A stretch of 64,000 bases of DNA, taken from NCBI RefSeq assembly GCF_000018285.1, contig NC_009901.1, forward strand, positions 3,347,001 to 3,411,000. Direction: 5' to 3'. Under the pieces are notes generated by a model that saw nothing but the letters and a program-made list of their open reading frames with translations, did no database searches and was not told the origin of the DNA. Positions 9,702 through 18,182 of the stretch are shown piece by piece. The position numbers and the translations under genes are program-made. Position 1 is the stretch's first letter, and each line of letters begins with the position of its first letter. Origin of the DNA: Shewanella pealeana ATCC 700345. Lineage in GTDB: Bacteria; Pseudomonadota; Gammaproteobacteria; Enterobacterales; Shewanellaceae.

Positions 9702-9734
9702 ATTATATGACGCAAAAATGACACTAGTGTTACA
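9702..9734 (-). promoter_or_regulatory. Pho box and -10 element for pstC
   Basis: On the minus strand three 11-bp repeats run head to tail: TGTAACACTAG, TGTCATTTTTG, CGTCATATAAT. They fit the PhoB consensus of TGTCA-type heptamers spaced 11 bp apart, and the last repeat contains a TATAAT -10 box. This is the usual PhoB-activated promoter layout, in which the box replaces the -35. The pstC start codon is about 115 bases downstream. Confidence 0.8.
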
Positions 9735-9863
9735 GCGATGAACTAAAAGCAGAACGATTTAGCATCAAATTTTTACGGTAATAACTGGGACAAAACAGGT
9801 CTATCTATTTAAGATCTAGCAAGAATATACGCATTGGCATGATAAATAATGGAGTAATATCAA

Positions 9864-10364
9864 ATGTTAAGATATCTAATTACCCTGCAAGCAAAGGATA
9901 GAGAAGGCTTAGTAGAACAAATAGCCCACGCAGTGAGTCGCCATGGGGGAAATTGGCTAGACTCTGAACTGCGCCATATTGATGGAATTTTTGCCGCGAT
10001 ATTACTGTTAGAGGTCCCCGCCGCTCACTGGGATGAACTTATTGAAAGTTTAGAGCTACTAGAGGGAATATCATTAACCTACGCCAAATCCACTAAACCT
10101 CAAGCTAAAAACAAACATGTTAGTTACTCATTAGTGGCATACGACAGACCCGGTCTAGTACATGAAATATCGAATAAAATTAGTGCACTTGGGATTAATA
10201 TCGAACATATGAGCACCCGCTACGAAAGTGCCAGTCACACTGGTATTGCACTGTTTAGAGCCGATTTTAATGTCAGCATGAAAGACAGTCTCGATGAAGA
10301 AAGATTGACTCAGGCTCTTCACAGCATCGGGGATGATGTGGTGTTAGATAACCTGTCAGCTTAA
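9864..10364 (+). CDS. ACT domain regulator, GcvR-like
   Basis: 166-residue protein made of two ACT domains (about 1-75 and 85-160), the amino-acid-sensing fold found in GcvR, the anti-activator of the glycine cleavage operon. The first domain starts LITLQAKDREGLVEQIAHAV with the typical D-R-x-G-L/I turn, and the second has SLVAYDRPGLVHEISNKI. There is no DNA-binding domain, so it should act by ligand-dependent protein contact. It is shorter than GcvR (about 190), and its neighbours are not glycine genes, so the exact target is unknown. GGAG sits ten bases before the ATG. Transcribed away from the pst operon. Confidence 0.8.
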   Translation: MLRYLITLQAKDREGLVEQIAHAVSRHGGNWLDSELRHIDGIFAAILLLEVPAAHWDELIESLELLEGISLTYAKSTKPQAKNKHVSYSLVAYDRPGLVHEISNKISALGINIEHMSTRYESASHTGIALFRADFNVSMKDSLDEERLTQALHSIGDDVVLDNLSA

Positions 10365-10372
10365 TTAGCATC

Positions 10373-10400
10373 GAGCCTGATTTATTGTTAAATCAGGCTC
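10373..10400. terminator. Hairpin between convergent genes
   Basis: GAGCCTGATTT / AAATCAGGCTC, 11-bp perfect stem with a 6-base loop, nine bases after the stop of the ACT gene. The T-run is poor, but its position between two convergent genes fits a terminator. Confidence 0.6.
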
Positions 10401-10451
10401 TCATATTGAGAGCTACCTCATCGGGAAAATAACGGCAGCTAATGAATGGTA

Positions 10452-11249
10452 TTAGCTATCGAATACCACGGTACAGTTTCTGCCAGTTTCTTTTGCAAGA
10501 TAGAGCGAACGATCGGCTTTATTGAGCAGAGCTTCAATGTTGTCAGTTTTTTGAGGCACCACTGATATAACACCAATACTTACTGTATAACGCATTGTTG
10601 AGTGACCGTACTGAATCGCTGTTAACCTAAGAGCCTGATGTAACCTTTCTGCAAGCGCATAAGCGGCCGAGGCAGACGTGTTTGGCAATAACAGAGCAAA
10701 CTCCTCACCACCTAAACGACCCATTAAATCTGACGTTCGACAGTTAGCTCTTATCGTTGTAGAAAAGTGCCTTAGCACTGCATCACCAGCGCTATGTCCA
10801 TAGCAATCATTTATCGCCTTAAATTTATCCAAATCCAATGCGATCACAGACAACATCCTCCCCTCTTGCTTAGCACGATGAATATATAATTCGGCATCAC
10901 GGAAAAAAGCCCGCCGATTTAATAGTTCTGTCAAAGGATCTAGCGATGCCAACAGCCTCATCTCTTTTTCAAGAGAGTCAACTTTCATAAGCAAGCTTAT
11001 TAGTGGCCAGGAAACTATAGGTGCAATAGTCAAGGGAATAAACGTGGCTAAAAAAAACGCAATGTTGTAAACGGCACCTGTCTGACGAAGAGAAAAAGCC
11101 AAAAAAGTGATGAAAACTGAGAAAGAAACCGACAGCGCGGTAATAAGGAGGACGACTTTTAGCCGTCCAAGGTTTTGAATTATATGTCTCATTCTTTGTA
11201 CTAAATAACGCCTAGCTGATCGCAACGAAATCGGCATGGAGAAAGCCAA
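10452..11249 (-). CDS. Membrane diguanylate cyclase (GGDEF)
   Basis: Makes cyclic di-GMP from two GTP. Two hydrophobic helices (about 31-53 and 60-88) precede a GGDEF domain (about 95-262). The active site is GGEEF (180-184), and an inhibitory I-site RTSD lies five residues before it (171-174), so both catalysis and product feedback look intact. DLDKFKAINDCYGHSAGD is the standard metal and GTP segment. There is almost no periplasmic loop between the helices, so the input may be within the membrane. Length 265 is short for the class. It is a single-gene unit with no partner nearby; cyclic di-GMP normally controls biofilm and motility. Confidence 0.92.
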   Translation of the reverse strand: MAFSMPISLRSARRYLVQRMRHIIQNLGRLKVVLLITALSVSFSVFITFLAFSLRQTGAVYNIAFFLATFIPLTIAPIVSWPLISLLMKVDSLEKEMRLLASLDPLTELLNRRAFFRDAELYIHRAKQEGRMLSVIALDLDKFKAINDCYGHSAGDAVLRHFSTTIRANCRTSDLMGRLGGEEFALLLPNTSASAAYALAERLHQALRLTAIQYGHSTMRYTVSIGVISVVPQKTDNIEALLNKADRSLYLAKETGRNCTVVFDS

Positions 11250-11516
11250 GGGGGCAGGATAATAACTCAGCTTGCGTTGCCGCGATATTTATATTTACAT
11301 TTATTTCAATCACATATGATAACAACAAGCCTTAAACTTGACTCAGTAACACTTCATATCCCTTATTCTGATAACTCGCCGCACTTTTTCTCACTATAGT
11401 TTTTTACCACAAAGGGTTACCGCGCCTAAAAAAACTCTATCCCTAGTAGCCGAAACTCATACTAGATCTAGGCAACAAATTATATCGGCAGTGTTTTTAG
11501 CAAAGTCATATCCTGT

Positions 11517-12419
11517 TTACGGCAGCAATATCTGTTTAATTCTATTTCGCAACCAAATATGACTAGGATCTATCGAATTTGATTTATGCCACTGCATAAT
11601 AACCGGCACAGGCTTGAGGCTAATTGGTGGTTCTATGATTTTAAGAGAGAGCTGCTCTTGGTAGTGTATAGCAAGCCTGAGTGGCACATGACAGAACAGC
11701 ATTGTTTGGCTAACAATCAATATATTTGCCATAATAGAGCTAGCCTCATGGCTAATATTTCTTCGAACTTCAAGCTTATCTTCGAGAAACATCTCCAAAG
11801 CCAACTTACCGCTTCGACGTAAACTCAGCACGGATTGCGGCAACTCTTGATACTGCTCGAAGGTCAAGTTTTCATCGATTGTCGAGTTACTTTTTGCTGC
11901 AATCAAGACTATCCTATCTTCAAACAGTAGCTCACTTTCGATGCTACTATCTGCTAGCACGACACTATCGATAACCAAGTCTGTCATTCGGGTTCGTAAA
12001 CTCGCAATAGCTTCTTCATCCGTGCTCGCCTGTTGCATCAAACTATAGGTCAAGCCATTGTTTTGCTCGCCTGCAAATGCAGACAGTAACTTAGCGTTAT
12101 ATTCTTCAGGGCCCATTAAGCTAAAGTGTGCCTTCGACACATGAGGATCAAACTGTCCAAAAGCGCTAATCACCGTCTCTATAGACAAAAGTTCAAACCG
12201 AACATTTTGGTATAAAGCCTTCGCAGCTGCAGTGGGTTGGATCTGCCCTCCTCCTCGAACAAAGAGCTCTTTCTCTAGCGATTTTTGTAAGCGTTTCATC
12301 GCAATACTCACCGCAGGCGGAGAGATACCCAGCGCTTCACTCGTCTTCACGTAGCTACCGGTTTCCATCACCTTAGAAAATACTTTAAGCAAATTGAGAT
12401 CAAATTTATCGAATATCAT
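11517..12419 (-). CDS. LysR family transcriptional regulator
   Basis: DNA-binding regulator with an N-terminal winged helix-turn-helix (FDLNLLKVFSKVMETGSYVKTSEALGISPPAVSIAMKRLQ) and a C-terminal substrate-binding fold that normally senses a small molecule. I set the start at ATG 12419 (MIFDKFDLNLL), where LysR proteins usually begin; the reading frame stays open 17 codons further but with unrelated residues. About 300 residues is normal. It diverges from an orphan lipoprotein gene across about 115 bases, the usual LysR arrangement with its target, so it may control that gene. The inducer is unknown. Confidence 0.88.
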   Translation of the reverse strand: MIFDKFDLNLLKVFSKVMETGSYVKTSEALGISPPAVSIAMKRLQKSLEKELFVRGGGQIQPTAAAKALYQNVRFELLSIETVISAFGQFDPHVSKAHFSLMGPEEYNAKLLSAFAGEQNNGLTYSLMQQASTDEEAIASLRTRMTDLVIDSVVLADSSIESELLFEDRIVLIAAKSNSTIDENLTFEQYQELPQSVLSLRRSGKLALEMFLEDKLEVRRNISHEASSIMANILIVSQTMLFCHVPLRLAIHYQEQLSLKIIEPPISLKPVPVIMQWHKSNSIDPSHIWLRNRIKQILLP

Positions 12420-12534
12420 TACAGCCCCGCAAGATAAACAGTGCTTATCTCTTAGATAAACTCTAGTCAATTTAGTTTATCTGACTACCAGTGTAAATTG
12501 GTGCTATGAATTTAATCTGTAAAAGGTTCTCTCT

Positions 12535-13245
12535 ATGAAACTTAATCATATCTCCTTAGCAGTCATTTTATCTTTCGCTGTCTCAGCCTGTGGAAGTGAC
12601 AGTAGAAGCGATAGCCCGCCGCAGATCGATAACTTACCGTCTCGCAGCGCCCCCGTCCCTGAAAAGCCACCAATTTTGCCCGACGATGGCTTGCCGATAG
12701 AGGACCCATGCACTAGCAACTGTGGCAGTGATACGCCACCACGCGATGAGGATACGCCAATAGTGCCAATTCCAGATGTGCCACTAATAGCAAACGTGAA
12801 TATAGTGAGCCATGAGATCCATAAGCAAGTCGGCACCGTTGAAATGCACCACGTTGTGACGGGGAAAGCTGAGGATCAGTCACGGCTAGTCCCCTACCCA
12901 AGCGTTCGATACTACGTGACTCACAGTGAAGATGTAACGGTTCTGGATCTGCAACCGACTATCGGCTGGGTAAACATCTACACCATCTGGAACCACCCAC
13001 AAGGGGAACGCAAATGCCGTTTAGATGTCTTCCCCGATAGCACGGTTAAATCCAGCTGTACCACAGATAACACCTGGTTTGGCAGTGTGGCTGCAGCAGT
13101 GAAGTATCACGATGGAGGCTTAACTTTGGATATGAACTTCTTCGATGGCAATCAAGGTGTCAATTACGCATGGCGTATTGCTGAGAACTCAAGCCAACAA
13201 CCGCTGTATGAGCACAATACTTTCATGTACGTTGAACACAAGTAA
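12535..13245 (+). CDS. Orphan lipoprotein with proline-rich linker
   Basis: 236 residues starting with a signal peptide and lipobox VSAC (Cys about residue 19), so it is exported and lipid-anchored. Residues 20-85 are a low-complexity Pro/Asp/Ser linker with a CTSNC pair. Residues 90-236 look like a compact beta-rich domain with a second cysteine pair (KCRLD, KSSCTT) and several Trp/Tyr. I do not recognise the family. It diverges from the LysR gene and is probably its target. A hairpin at 13359-13386 may end the transcript. Confidence 0.7.
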   Translation: MKLNHISLAVILSFAVSACGSDSRSDSPPQIDNLPSRSAPVPEKPPILPDDGLPIEDPCTSNCGSDTPPRDEDTPIVPIPDVPLIANVNIVSHEIHKQVGTVEMHHVVTGKAEDQSRLVPYPSVRYYVTHSEDVTVLDLQPTIGWVNIYTIWNHPQGERKCRLDVFPDSTVKSSCTTDNTWFGSVAAAVKYHDGGLTLDMNFFDGNQGVNYAWRIAENSSQQPLYEHNTFMYVEHK

Positions 13246-13358
13246 CACTTTAATTCAATGATGAGTGATGCTGTAAATAGCTAAAACTCGCTTTTGCGAG
13301 ATTAGAAAAAGATCGTGATGTACTTTCACCAAGGTGAAAAGGGCTGAGGAGGCATAAC

Positions 13359-13386
13359 TCCGCACCAGCAATACTGCTAGTGCGGA
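13359..13386. terminator. Terminator-like hairpin
   Basis: TCCGCAC-c-AGCA / TGCT-a-GTGCGGA with an ATAC loop, lying between convergent genes. It is not followed by a T-run, so its role as an intrinsic terminator is uncertain. A smaller CTCGC/GCGAG hairpin lies about 70 bases before it. Confidence 0.4.
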
Positions 13387-13515
13387 TTAACTCAACAATA
13401 ACAAATTGAGTCTTGATTGAACGAGTACTTCAACTATATCTCCAATAAATTAGAAGTTCAGTTAATCATTGATGTCTTGTATTTTACCAATTAGGCACCA
13501 AAGCACTCTTTCATT

Positions 13516-14742
13516 TTACGGTTGTGGACAGTCTGGACAGTCTGGGCAGAGCTTACAGCTAGCATCAGCCTCCATCGACTCTACATATTCTCCAAAAAAT
13601 GTATCACCACTGGCTTTTACTGTATCGACAAAAGCTCTTACTAAACTACCTGAAACTCCGCCTTCAGGAAGCTCATCCAACCCAGGCATAGGCACATAAC
13701 TTCCAGAGAAATCTTCACAGGCTCCTGGAGCAAGAGCGTCAACCGTATGGATAACCTCAGTCATATTATCGTGAGTTTCTTCAACGATAACATCCTTGAT
13801 GAGCACTGAGGAGTCATTACAAACATCTCCTCCATAATTAACTTGGAGACCGTAATCACCATAACCATTTTGCACCACCACAGTCGAGCAGTCTTTTGTC
13901 ACTTTCAGCTTGCCTGGGAATGTTTCGACGGGGCAATCAAAGTCTTTGATATCATTGGCAACGATACTCCCCCCTCCCTCAACTGCAGCTGTAGCCTCCG
14001 CGGTACCACTAATCCCATTGATGGTAGTTATAAAGTCATCATAGAATGTTTTTGACGCGCCAACAGCTAATGTATCCTCTAAGAATTCATCGCCTGCTGT
14101 CACATTTTTCGCGACTATATCAAATAATGCCAGCGAACCTGTGTTTTCCACCTTGAGCGAATACTCGTATTTAATTGCGTTACCCCCCGCTACTAGCTCA
14201 CCTCCGTTACACATTAGGGTAACTTTCAATTCTGGTTTTCCTGGTATGTAGCAGAATGAAACATGACTGAGGCCATAATATTTATCACTGGCTCGCTCTG
14301 GCGCATGTAAATTAGCATCTGAGGTAGTAAACGAGCCATCATAGCTATAAAGGTTGCCCCCAGGGCCCCCTTTAACAAACACTCCCAGCATGATCACAGA
14401 GCTGTCTCCTTGATCCCACGAAAATGTCTTGGCACCTTGTTGAACATCGAGAGTCACTGACAATTCACCATCTCCATATATACCATCATAGACAGGCTCA
14501 ACTTTTAGCTCTCTTAAATCTTCGTTATTAAAAAATTCGGAACAGGTTGGGTTTCCCACAAACTCTTGCGGTTGAAATCCTCCAGCAGAGGGTGATCCGG
14601 CATCTGAACGTACAACTTGAAGACTGATAACAGCACTGATAACCAGCAGTAAAGCCAATTGTTTAATAATTTTACTTCTTCCTACGTCAATGAGCATATT
14701 TTGGCAACATGACCTAGTAGAGTTGAAAAGTGTTAAGTTCAT
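13516..14742 (-). CDS. Orphan secreted protein with DUF11-like repeats and Cys-rich tail
   Basis: 408 residues with a hydrophobic export segment (about 27-46) after an unusually polar, Cys-containing start. The start is secure because AAGGAG lies eight bases before the ATG at 14742. Two segments (about 150-270 and 275-395) resemble DUF11-type beta-sandwich repeats: each has an N-T-G or D-S-S strand, then DIV/DVIV, then a LAVGAS or LAPGAC turn. The extreme C-terminus is CKLCPDCPDCPQP, a tandem Cys-Pro-Asp motif. Multiple cysteines and few basic residues fit an extracellular protein. I cannot assign a function. No secretion genes are adjacent. Confidence 0.65.
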   Translation of the reverse strand: MNLTLFNSTRSCCQNMLIDVGRSKIIKQLALLLVISAVISLQVVRSDAGSPSAGGFQPQEFVGNPTCSEFFNNEDLRELKVEPVYDGIYGDGELSVTLDVQQGAKTFSWDQGDSSVIMLGVFVKGGPGGNLYSYDGSFTTSDANLHAPERASDKYYGLSHVSFCYIPGKPELKVTLMCNGGELVAGGNAIKYEYSLKVENTGSLALFDIVAKNVTAGDEFLEDTLAVGASKTFYDDFITTINGISGTAEATAAVEGGGSIVANDIKDFDCPVETFPGKLKVTKDCSTVVVQNGYGDYGLQVNYGGDVCNDSSVLIKDVIVEETHDNMTEVIHTVDALAPGACEDFSGSYVPMPGLDELPEGGVSGSLVRAFVDTVKASGDTFFGEYVESMEADASCKLCPDCPDCPQP

Positions 14743-15181
14743 TAGGTTATCTCCTTGAAGTGATAATTAATGTCCTTACTCCGTAATAGCTAAAGGACAT
14801 CATAGCTATCATGAAGCAACACTCAGGCCAACACGTAACCAGTTGTATATTTAGAACTTTCCACATAACCAATATTAAAAGGTGTTCAAGATAAACAGGC
14901 ATCCTTTACACAGTGTCACTCTCTCTAAACAGTGCCCGACTCACTGTGACTACGACAGTGTTCAGGGGCACAACCTACTTCCGGCAGGGTAAACATCGGC
15001 GCCACCTTTTCCCCACAAAAGTTAATTGAAACTTGATTGGCTAACGTAAAGTCACTCTTATATAAAAATAATCTAATACAAGACGGTACATAAGAAAATC
15101 GACTCCTCGAAACTCACTTGCTTTTTGCCTATGCAAACTATAATTAGTCATCCAAAAAGTAGAAACACTGATGGAGACCGC
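14743..15181. other. Divergent intergenic region
   Basis: About 440 bases between the secreted-protein gene (minus) and the GH16 gene (plus). It contains a CACTGT/ACAGTG dyad around 14942-14960 and an AT-rich TATATAAAAATA stretch near 15060 that could be a -10 region. The frame of the GH16 gene is open from a TTG at 15125, which I do not take as the start. No operator is recognised. Confidence 0.35.
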
Positions 15182-16132
15182 ATGCAATATCATTCAATGT
15201 TCAGCCCTAAACGCTCTATTCTTTGCATCAGCTGTATCTTACTCCTAAATTACCACAGTGCATTACAAGCAAAACCTAGCGATAAGTCAGATATAAAAAT
15301 ACGTGGTAAATCAATGAAATTATCCGAACAGCAAGTCTCAGCTCAACGAATGGCTAAAGAGGATTCTTTGCTCAAAGCCAGCTCAACGAACAAAAAAGAA
15401 CCTAAAACAAGGACGGCTAAAAGTAACGGATTTATTGATGTGCTCACTCACTTTGATTACAACCATTGGTGGGCCAGTGATGGTTGGCACAATGGTTTTC
15501 CCTTTGTTAATCGTTGGCAGGCTGACGCCGTTAGCCACAGCGGTGACGGTGTGCAACTGACCTTAAGTAACCATGGTTCAGTAGAGGTGCCTGATTGGGT
15601 CTCAGGCGAGCTGCGCAGCCATGAATACCGAGGTTACGGCTGCTATGAAGTCAGCATGAAACCCGCCGCTCGATCGGGTGTTGTTAGCAGCTTCTTCCTG
15701 TTTGCCAGCCCTTATGATATCGCCCCAAATGGTAACGGCTTACACCATGAAATTGATATAGAATTTTTAGGTGACAACACTAACTTTATGCAAATTAACT
15801 TCTGGCGAAACGGTGAGCCAGATGAGGCACAAAATGCCCGACTCATCCCGCTACAGTTTGATGCCGCATTAGATTTTCACCGCTATGGGATCCGTTGGTC
15901 ATCGAAAAAAATACAATGGTATGTCGATGGCTTATTAGTGCATGAAGTGAGCTCAAACGAGAGTGATTTCATTCCGAAAACCACCGAGTCAACATTAATG
16001 ACCATAATGAATATCTGGGCCACAGATGAAGATATCGCCTCATGGGCGGGCGAGTTTGATCCCGAGTTAGGATCGAGTCAAAGCCATTATAAGGATTTTA
16101 GTTATCAACCATTAAAACAGTGCCAACTTTAA
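15182..16132 (+). CDS. Glycoside hydrolase family 16
   Basis: Secreted beta-glycanase of family GH16, which cleaves beta-1,3/1,4 glucans or marine galactans such as agar and carrageenan with retention. The active-site motif E-I-D-I-E is at about residues 190-194 counted from the ATG chosen here (nucleophile and acid/base Glu), inside a jelly-roll domain of about 230 residues (LTHFDYNHWWASDGW to the end). Start at ATG 15182, because GGAGA precedes it and a signal peptide (RSILCISCILLLNYHSALQA) follows at once. A 60-residue charged spacer lies between signal and catalytic domain. Substrate cannot be fixed from sequence. It stands alone with no transport genes. Confidence 0.88.
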   Translation: MQYHSMFSPKRSILCISCILLLNYHSALQAKPSDKSDIKIRGKSMKLSEQQVSAQRMAKEDSLLKASSTNKKEPKTRTAKSNGFIDVLTHFDYNHWWASDGWHNGFPFVNRWQADAVSHSGDGVQLTLSNHGSVEVPDWVSGELRSHEYRGYGCYEVSMKPAARSGVVSSFFLFASPYDIAPNGNGLHHEIDIEFLGDNTNFMQINFWRNGEPDEAQNARLIPLQFDAALDFHRYGIRWSSKKIQWYVDGLLVHEVSSNESDFIPKTTESTLMTIMNIWATDEDIASWAGEFDPELGSSQSHYKDFSYQPLKQCQL

Positions 16133-16193
16133 ACTTTGCCAACAGTAAACAGTGATTGCGAGCAGTTTGCGCTCAAAATCACTGCCGGTAGTT

Positions 16194-16210
16194 AATACCA
16201 ATCAGTATAA
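16194..16210 (+). repeat. AATACCAATCAGTATAA motif
   Basis: Exact copy of the 17-base motif that begins the element after menA (63764-63780), without the rest of the element. It lies downstream of the GH16 gene. Confidence 0.6.
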
Positions 16211-16273
16211 GTAGAGTTCTAATGGATTAGCTCAGTAATATTTATCATAACTTGATTATCAAAAGGATTTGAG

Positions 16274-16404
16274 ATGTCTAAAAACGTTATCTTTCAACTA
16301 GGGACGAATAATTGGCAGCGTGAAGGAGTTTAGCCATCGGTAATCACATAATGAAGGTAAAAAATTTATTGAATATCGCATCTCCTATTGCTGTCAGCCT
16401 CTAG
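16274..16404 (+). pseudogene. Possible gene remnant (two mini-ORFs)
   Basis: An AAAAGGA ribosome site stands before an ATG at 16274 that opens MSKNVIFQLGTNNWQREGV and then stops at 16333. Seventeen bases further another ATG opens an 17-residue frame (MKVKNLLNIASPIAVSL). The first peptide has a folded-protein look and may be the decayed start of a longer gene. I do not recognise the parent. It could also be chance or a leader peptide. Confidence 0.25.
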
Positions 16405-16497
16405 CCATATGCAATTCATAGCAATCGAAAAAACCATTCCTAAGCAGCTTTAACAATCTGTTAGACTAAGGCAAATTCTGATAGAAATAGAAATGTC

Positions 16498-17316
16498 ATG
16501 CTTGGAACCTTAAGAAAAATGCGCAGCCACTTAGATGAGAATAATGTGGTTCAATACCAACTGCCTGTTGGCGAAGAGTTACTGGATCTTAATCCGCTAA
16601 TTGGTAGTCAATTAACCCTTACCCATACTGGAAAAATACTCTGCTGTAACTGCGGCAAGAAAACCAAGAAGAGCTACTCACAGGGCCACTGCTACGTTTG
16701 TATGCAAAAATTGGCAAGCTGCGACATGTGTATTATGAAGCCAGAAACTTGCCATTACGCTGCGGGCACCTGCCGTGAGCCGTCTTGGGGAGAGGCTAAT
16801 TGCTTCGTGCCACATTATGTCTACCTATCGAATACATCTGGCGTAAAGGTGGGTATTACGCGCCATACACAACTGCCGACACGCTGGATAGATCAGGGCG
16901 CGACTCAGGGCCTACCTATTTTTAAGGTAGAAACACGTTTAGTTTCAGGCTTGGTCGAAACAGCCCTGGCTAAAATGATCGCAGACAAGACGAATTGGCG
17001 CACTATGCTTAAAGGTAACGCCGATGAACTGGATCTTAAGCAGCAGGCTGAAACATTAATTCCGCATATTGCTGAACGCCTACAGGAGATCACCGCCGAA
17101 CATGGCGAGTTTGCAGTATCTCAGCTTGATGAGCCGATTCAAGCCATCAACTACCCTGTGAGTGAGTTTCCGACCAAGATAAGCTCACATAACTTTGATA
17201 AAAACCCAGAAGTATCAGGCATTTTAAAAGGCATAAAAGGCCAATACTTGATCTTCGATACAGGGGTGATTAACGTGCGAAAATTTGGCTCTTACGAAGT
17301 AAGCGTTAACTACTAA
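16498..17316 (+). CDS. DUF2797 zinc-ribbon protein
   Basis: 272-residue cytosolic protein of the DUF2797 family, with no established function. The N-terminal half has clustered cysteines: CCNC...HCYVC (49-68), CDMC (75-78), TCHY and TCREP (85-92), which should bind two zinc ions. Directly after them comes YVYLSNTSGVKVGITR (107-122), matching the first strands of the GIY-YIG nuclease fold, then a helical region. A role in nucleic-acid binding or cleavage is inferred from this, not known. It stands alone and is followed by a strong terminator. Confidence 0.8.
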   Translation: MLGTLRKMRSHLDENNVVQYQLPVGEELLDLNPLIGSQLTLTHTGKILCCNCGKKTKKSYSQGHCYVCMQKLASCDMCIMKPETCHYAAGTCREPSWGEANCFVPHYVYLSNTSGVKVGITRHTQLPTRWIDQGATQGLPIFKVETRLVSGLVETALAKMIADKTNWRTMLKGNADELDLKQQAETLIPHIAERLQEITAEHGEFAVSQLDEPIQAINYPVSEFPTKISSHNFDKNPEVSGILKGIKGQYLIFDTGVINVRKFGSYEVSVNY

Positions 17317-17346
17317 ACGATTTAATGATCTTAATGTATTAATTAA

Positions 17347-17374
17347 AAATGCCCTGCGGTTGCAGGGCATTTTT
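17347..17374 (+). terminator. Intrinsic terminator
   Basis: AAATGCCCTGC / GCAGGGCATTT stem with a GGTT loop and a T-rich tail on both strands. It ends the DUF2797 transcript and, read from the other side, the minus-strand lipoprotein transcript. Confidence 0.85.
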
Positions 17375-17416
17375 ATTTGAACACTCTCGGCGACTTTAAG
17401 TGTCGATTTGAAGAAC

Positions 17417-17989
17417 CTAAACCGCAGGAACTGACTGTAGCATAGTCGACAACAAACGCTCGAAACGTTGCTCCCTTTGCTCTAGAGTATTATCTGAATC
17501 CGTAAAACCTTGAGCTAATACTCGCCATACTGGTATAGGGTTATGGGGAGAAAACAGTGCCACTAATACCGATCCCTTTTCATATTCGTCATCGACACCT
17601 ACGGTAGATAAGCCTGCAACTAAACCAGCTCTTTTTAAGATCTCTTTATCACTCATCTCAGACTCTAGTGCCAACCCAAAACCGACTAACACACTCGGCG
17701 CCTCGTGGGCACTGGCTAAATGATAGCCCTTTGCCTGCATCGCCTGAGTAATAGCGACTTGCATATGCTTGATCACCGCTTGATCGTCGACCTCATCACT
17801 AGCGTGAACAGCAAACATGGTCGGGTGCCAAGCAAAGGCTTTTGAGGATCGGCTCAGCATCGTAAGATCTCCAGTAGTCACCATAGTCGTTCGCGTCGCC
17901 GCCATCTCGGCTTCTGCACTATCTGTTGTACTGCAACCAGCCAACATTGATATCCCCACGACTATCATTGAGATACATTTCTTGATCAT
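17417..17989 (-). CDS. DUF4136-like lipoprotein
   Basis: About 190 residues with a signal peptide and lipobox LAGC (Cys about 19), so it is anchored to the inner or outer membrane. The mature part has an alpha/beta pattern (FAWHP..., IKHMQVAITQAMQAKGYHLA, APSVLVGFGLALE) typical of DUF4136 proteins, a family of uncertain role in the envelope. The start at ATG 17989 has GTGGGGA upstream; a GTG four codons earlier lies inside that ribosome site and is unlikely. It is a single gene, convergent with the DUF2797 gene. Confidence 0.7.
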   Translation of the reverse strand: MIKKCISMIVVGISMLAGCSTTDSAEAEMAATRTTMVTTGDLTMLSRSSKAFAWHPTMFAVHASDEVDDQAVIKHMQVAITQAMQAKGYHLASAHEAPSVLVGFGLALESEMSDKEILKRAGLVAGLSTVGVDDEYEKGSVLVALFSPHNPIPVWRVLAQGFTDSDNTLEQREQRFERLLSTMLQSVPAV

Positions 17990-18110
17990 AGGCTTCCCCA
18001 CCTCTTGTTATCGAATTGCAGCGTAACACTTTAAACATTAACCTAACCTGACTCATGAGCTGCTGTCGACAGTAAAAGCTAATTTAGTTAAGCTATTTTT
18101 TAACTCAAAT

Positions 18111-18153
18111 AAAAAGCCGACTCATAAAGAGTCGGCTCATAAAGAGTCGGCTT
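18111..18153 (-). terminator. Terminator with duplicated arm
   Basis: One AGCCGACTC arm (18115-18123) can pair with either of two GAGTCGGCT arms (18129-18137, 18144-18152), made by a 15-base tandem duplication (CATAAAGAGTCGGCT). On the minus strand the stem is followed by TTTTTATTT, which gives the collagenase gene a good intrinsic terminator with two alternative folds. Confidence 0.75.
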
Positions 18154-18182
18154 TAGTCAGCTACTATTTTTTAATAGTCTTG

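Larger units (their letters stand above)
16133..16497. other. Intergenic region with repeat motif and ORF remnants
   Basis: About 365 bases. It holds a dyad CAGTGATT...AAATCACTG (about 16150-16185), the 17-base motif AATACCAATCAGTATAA (16194-16210), and two very short open frames, each with a plausible start (16274-16333 and 16351-16404), listed below as a possible gene remnant. Confidence 0.4.
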
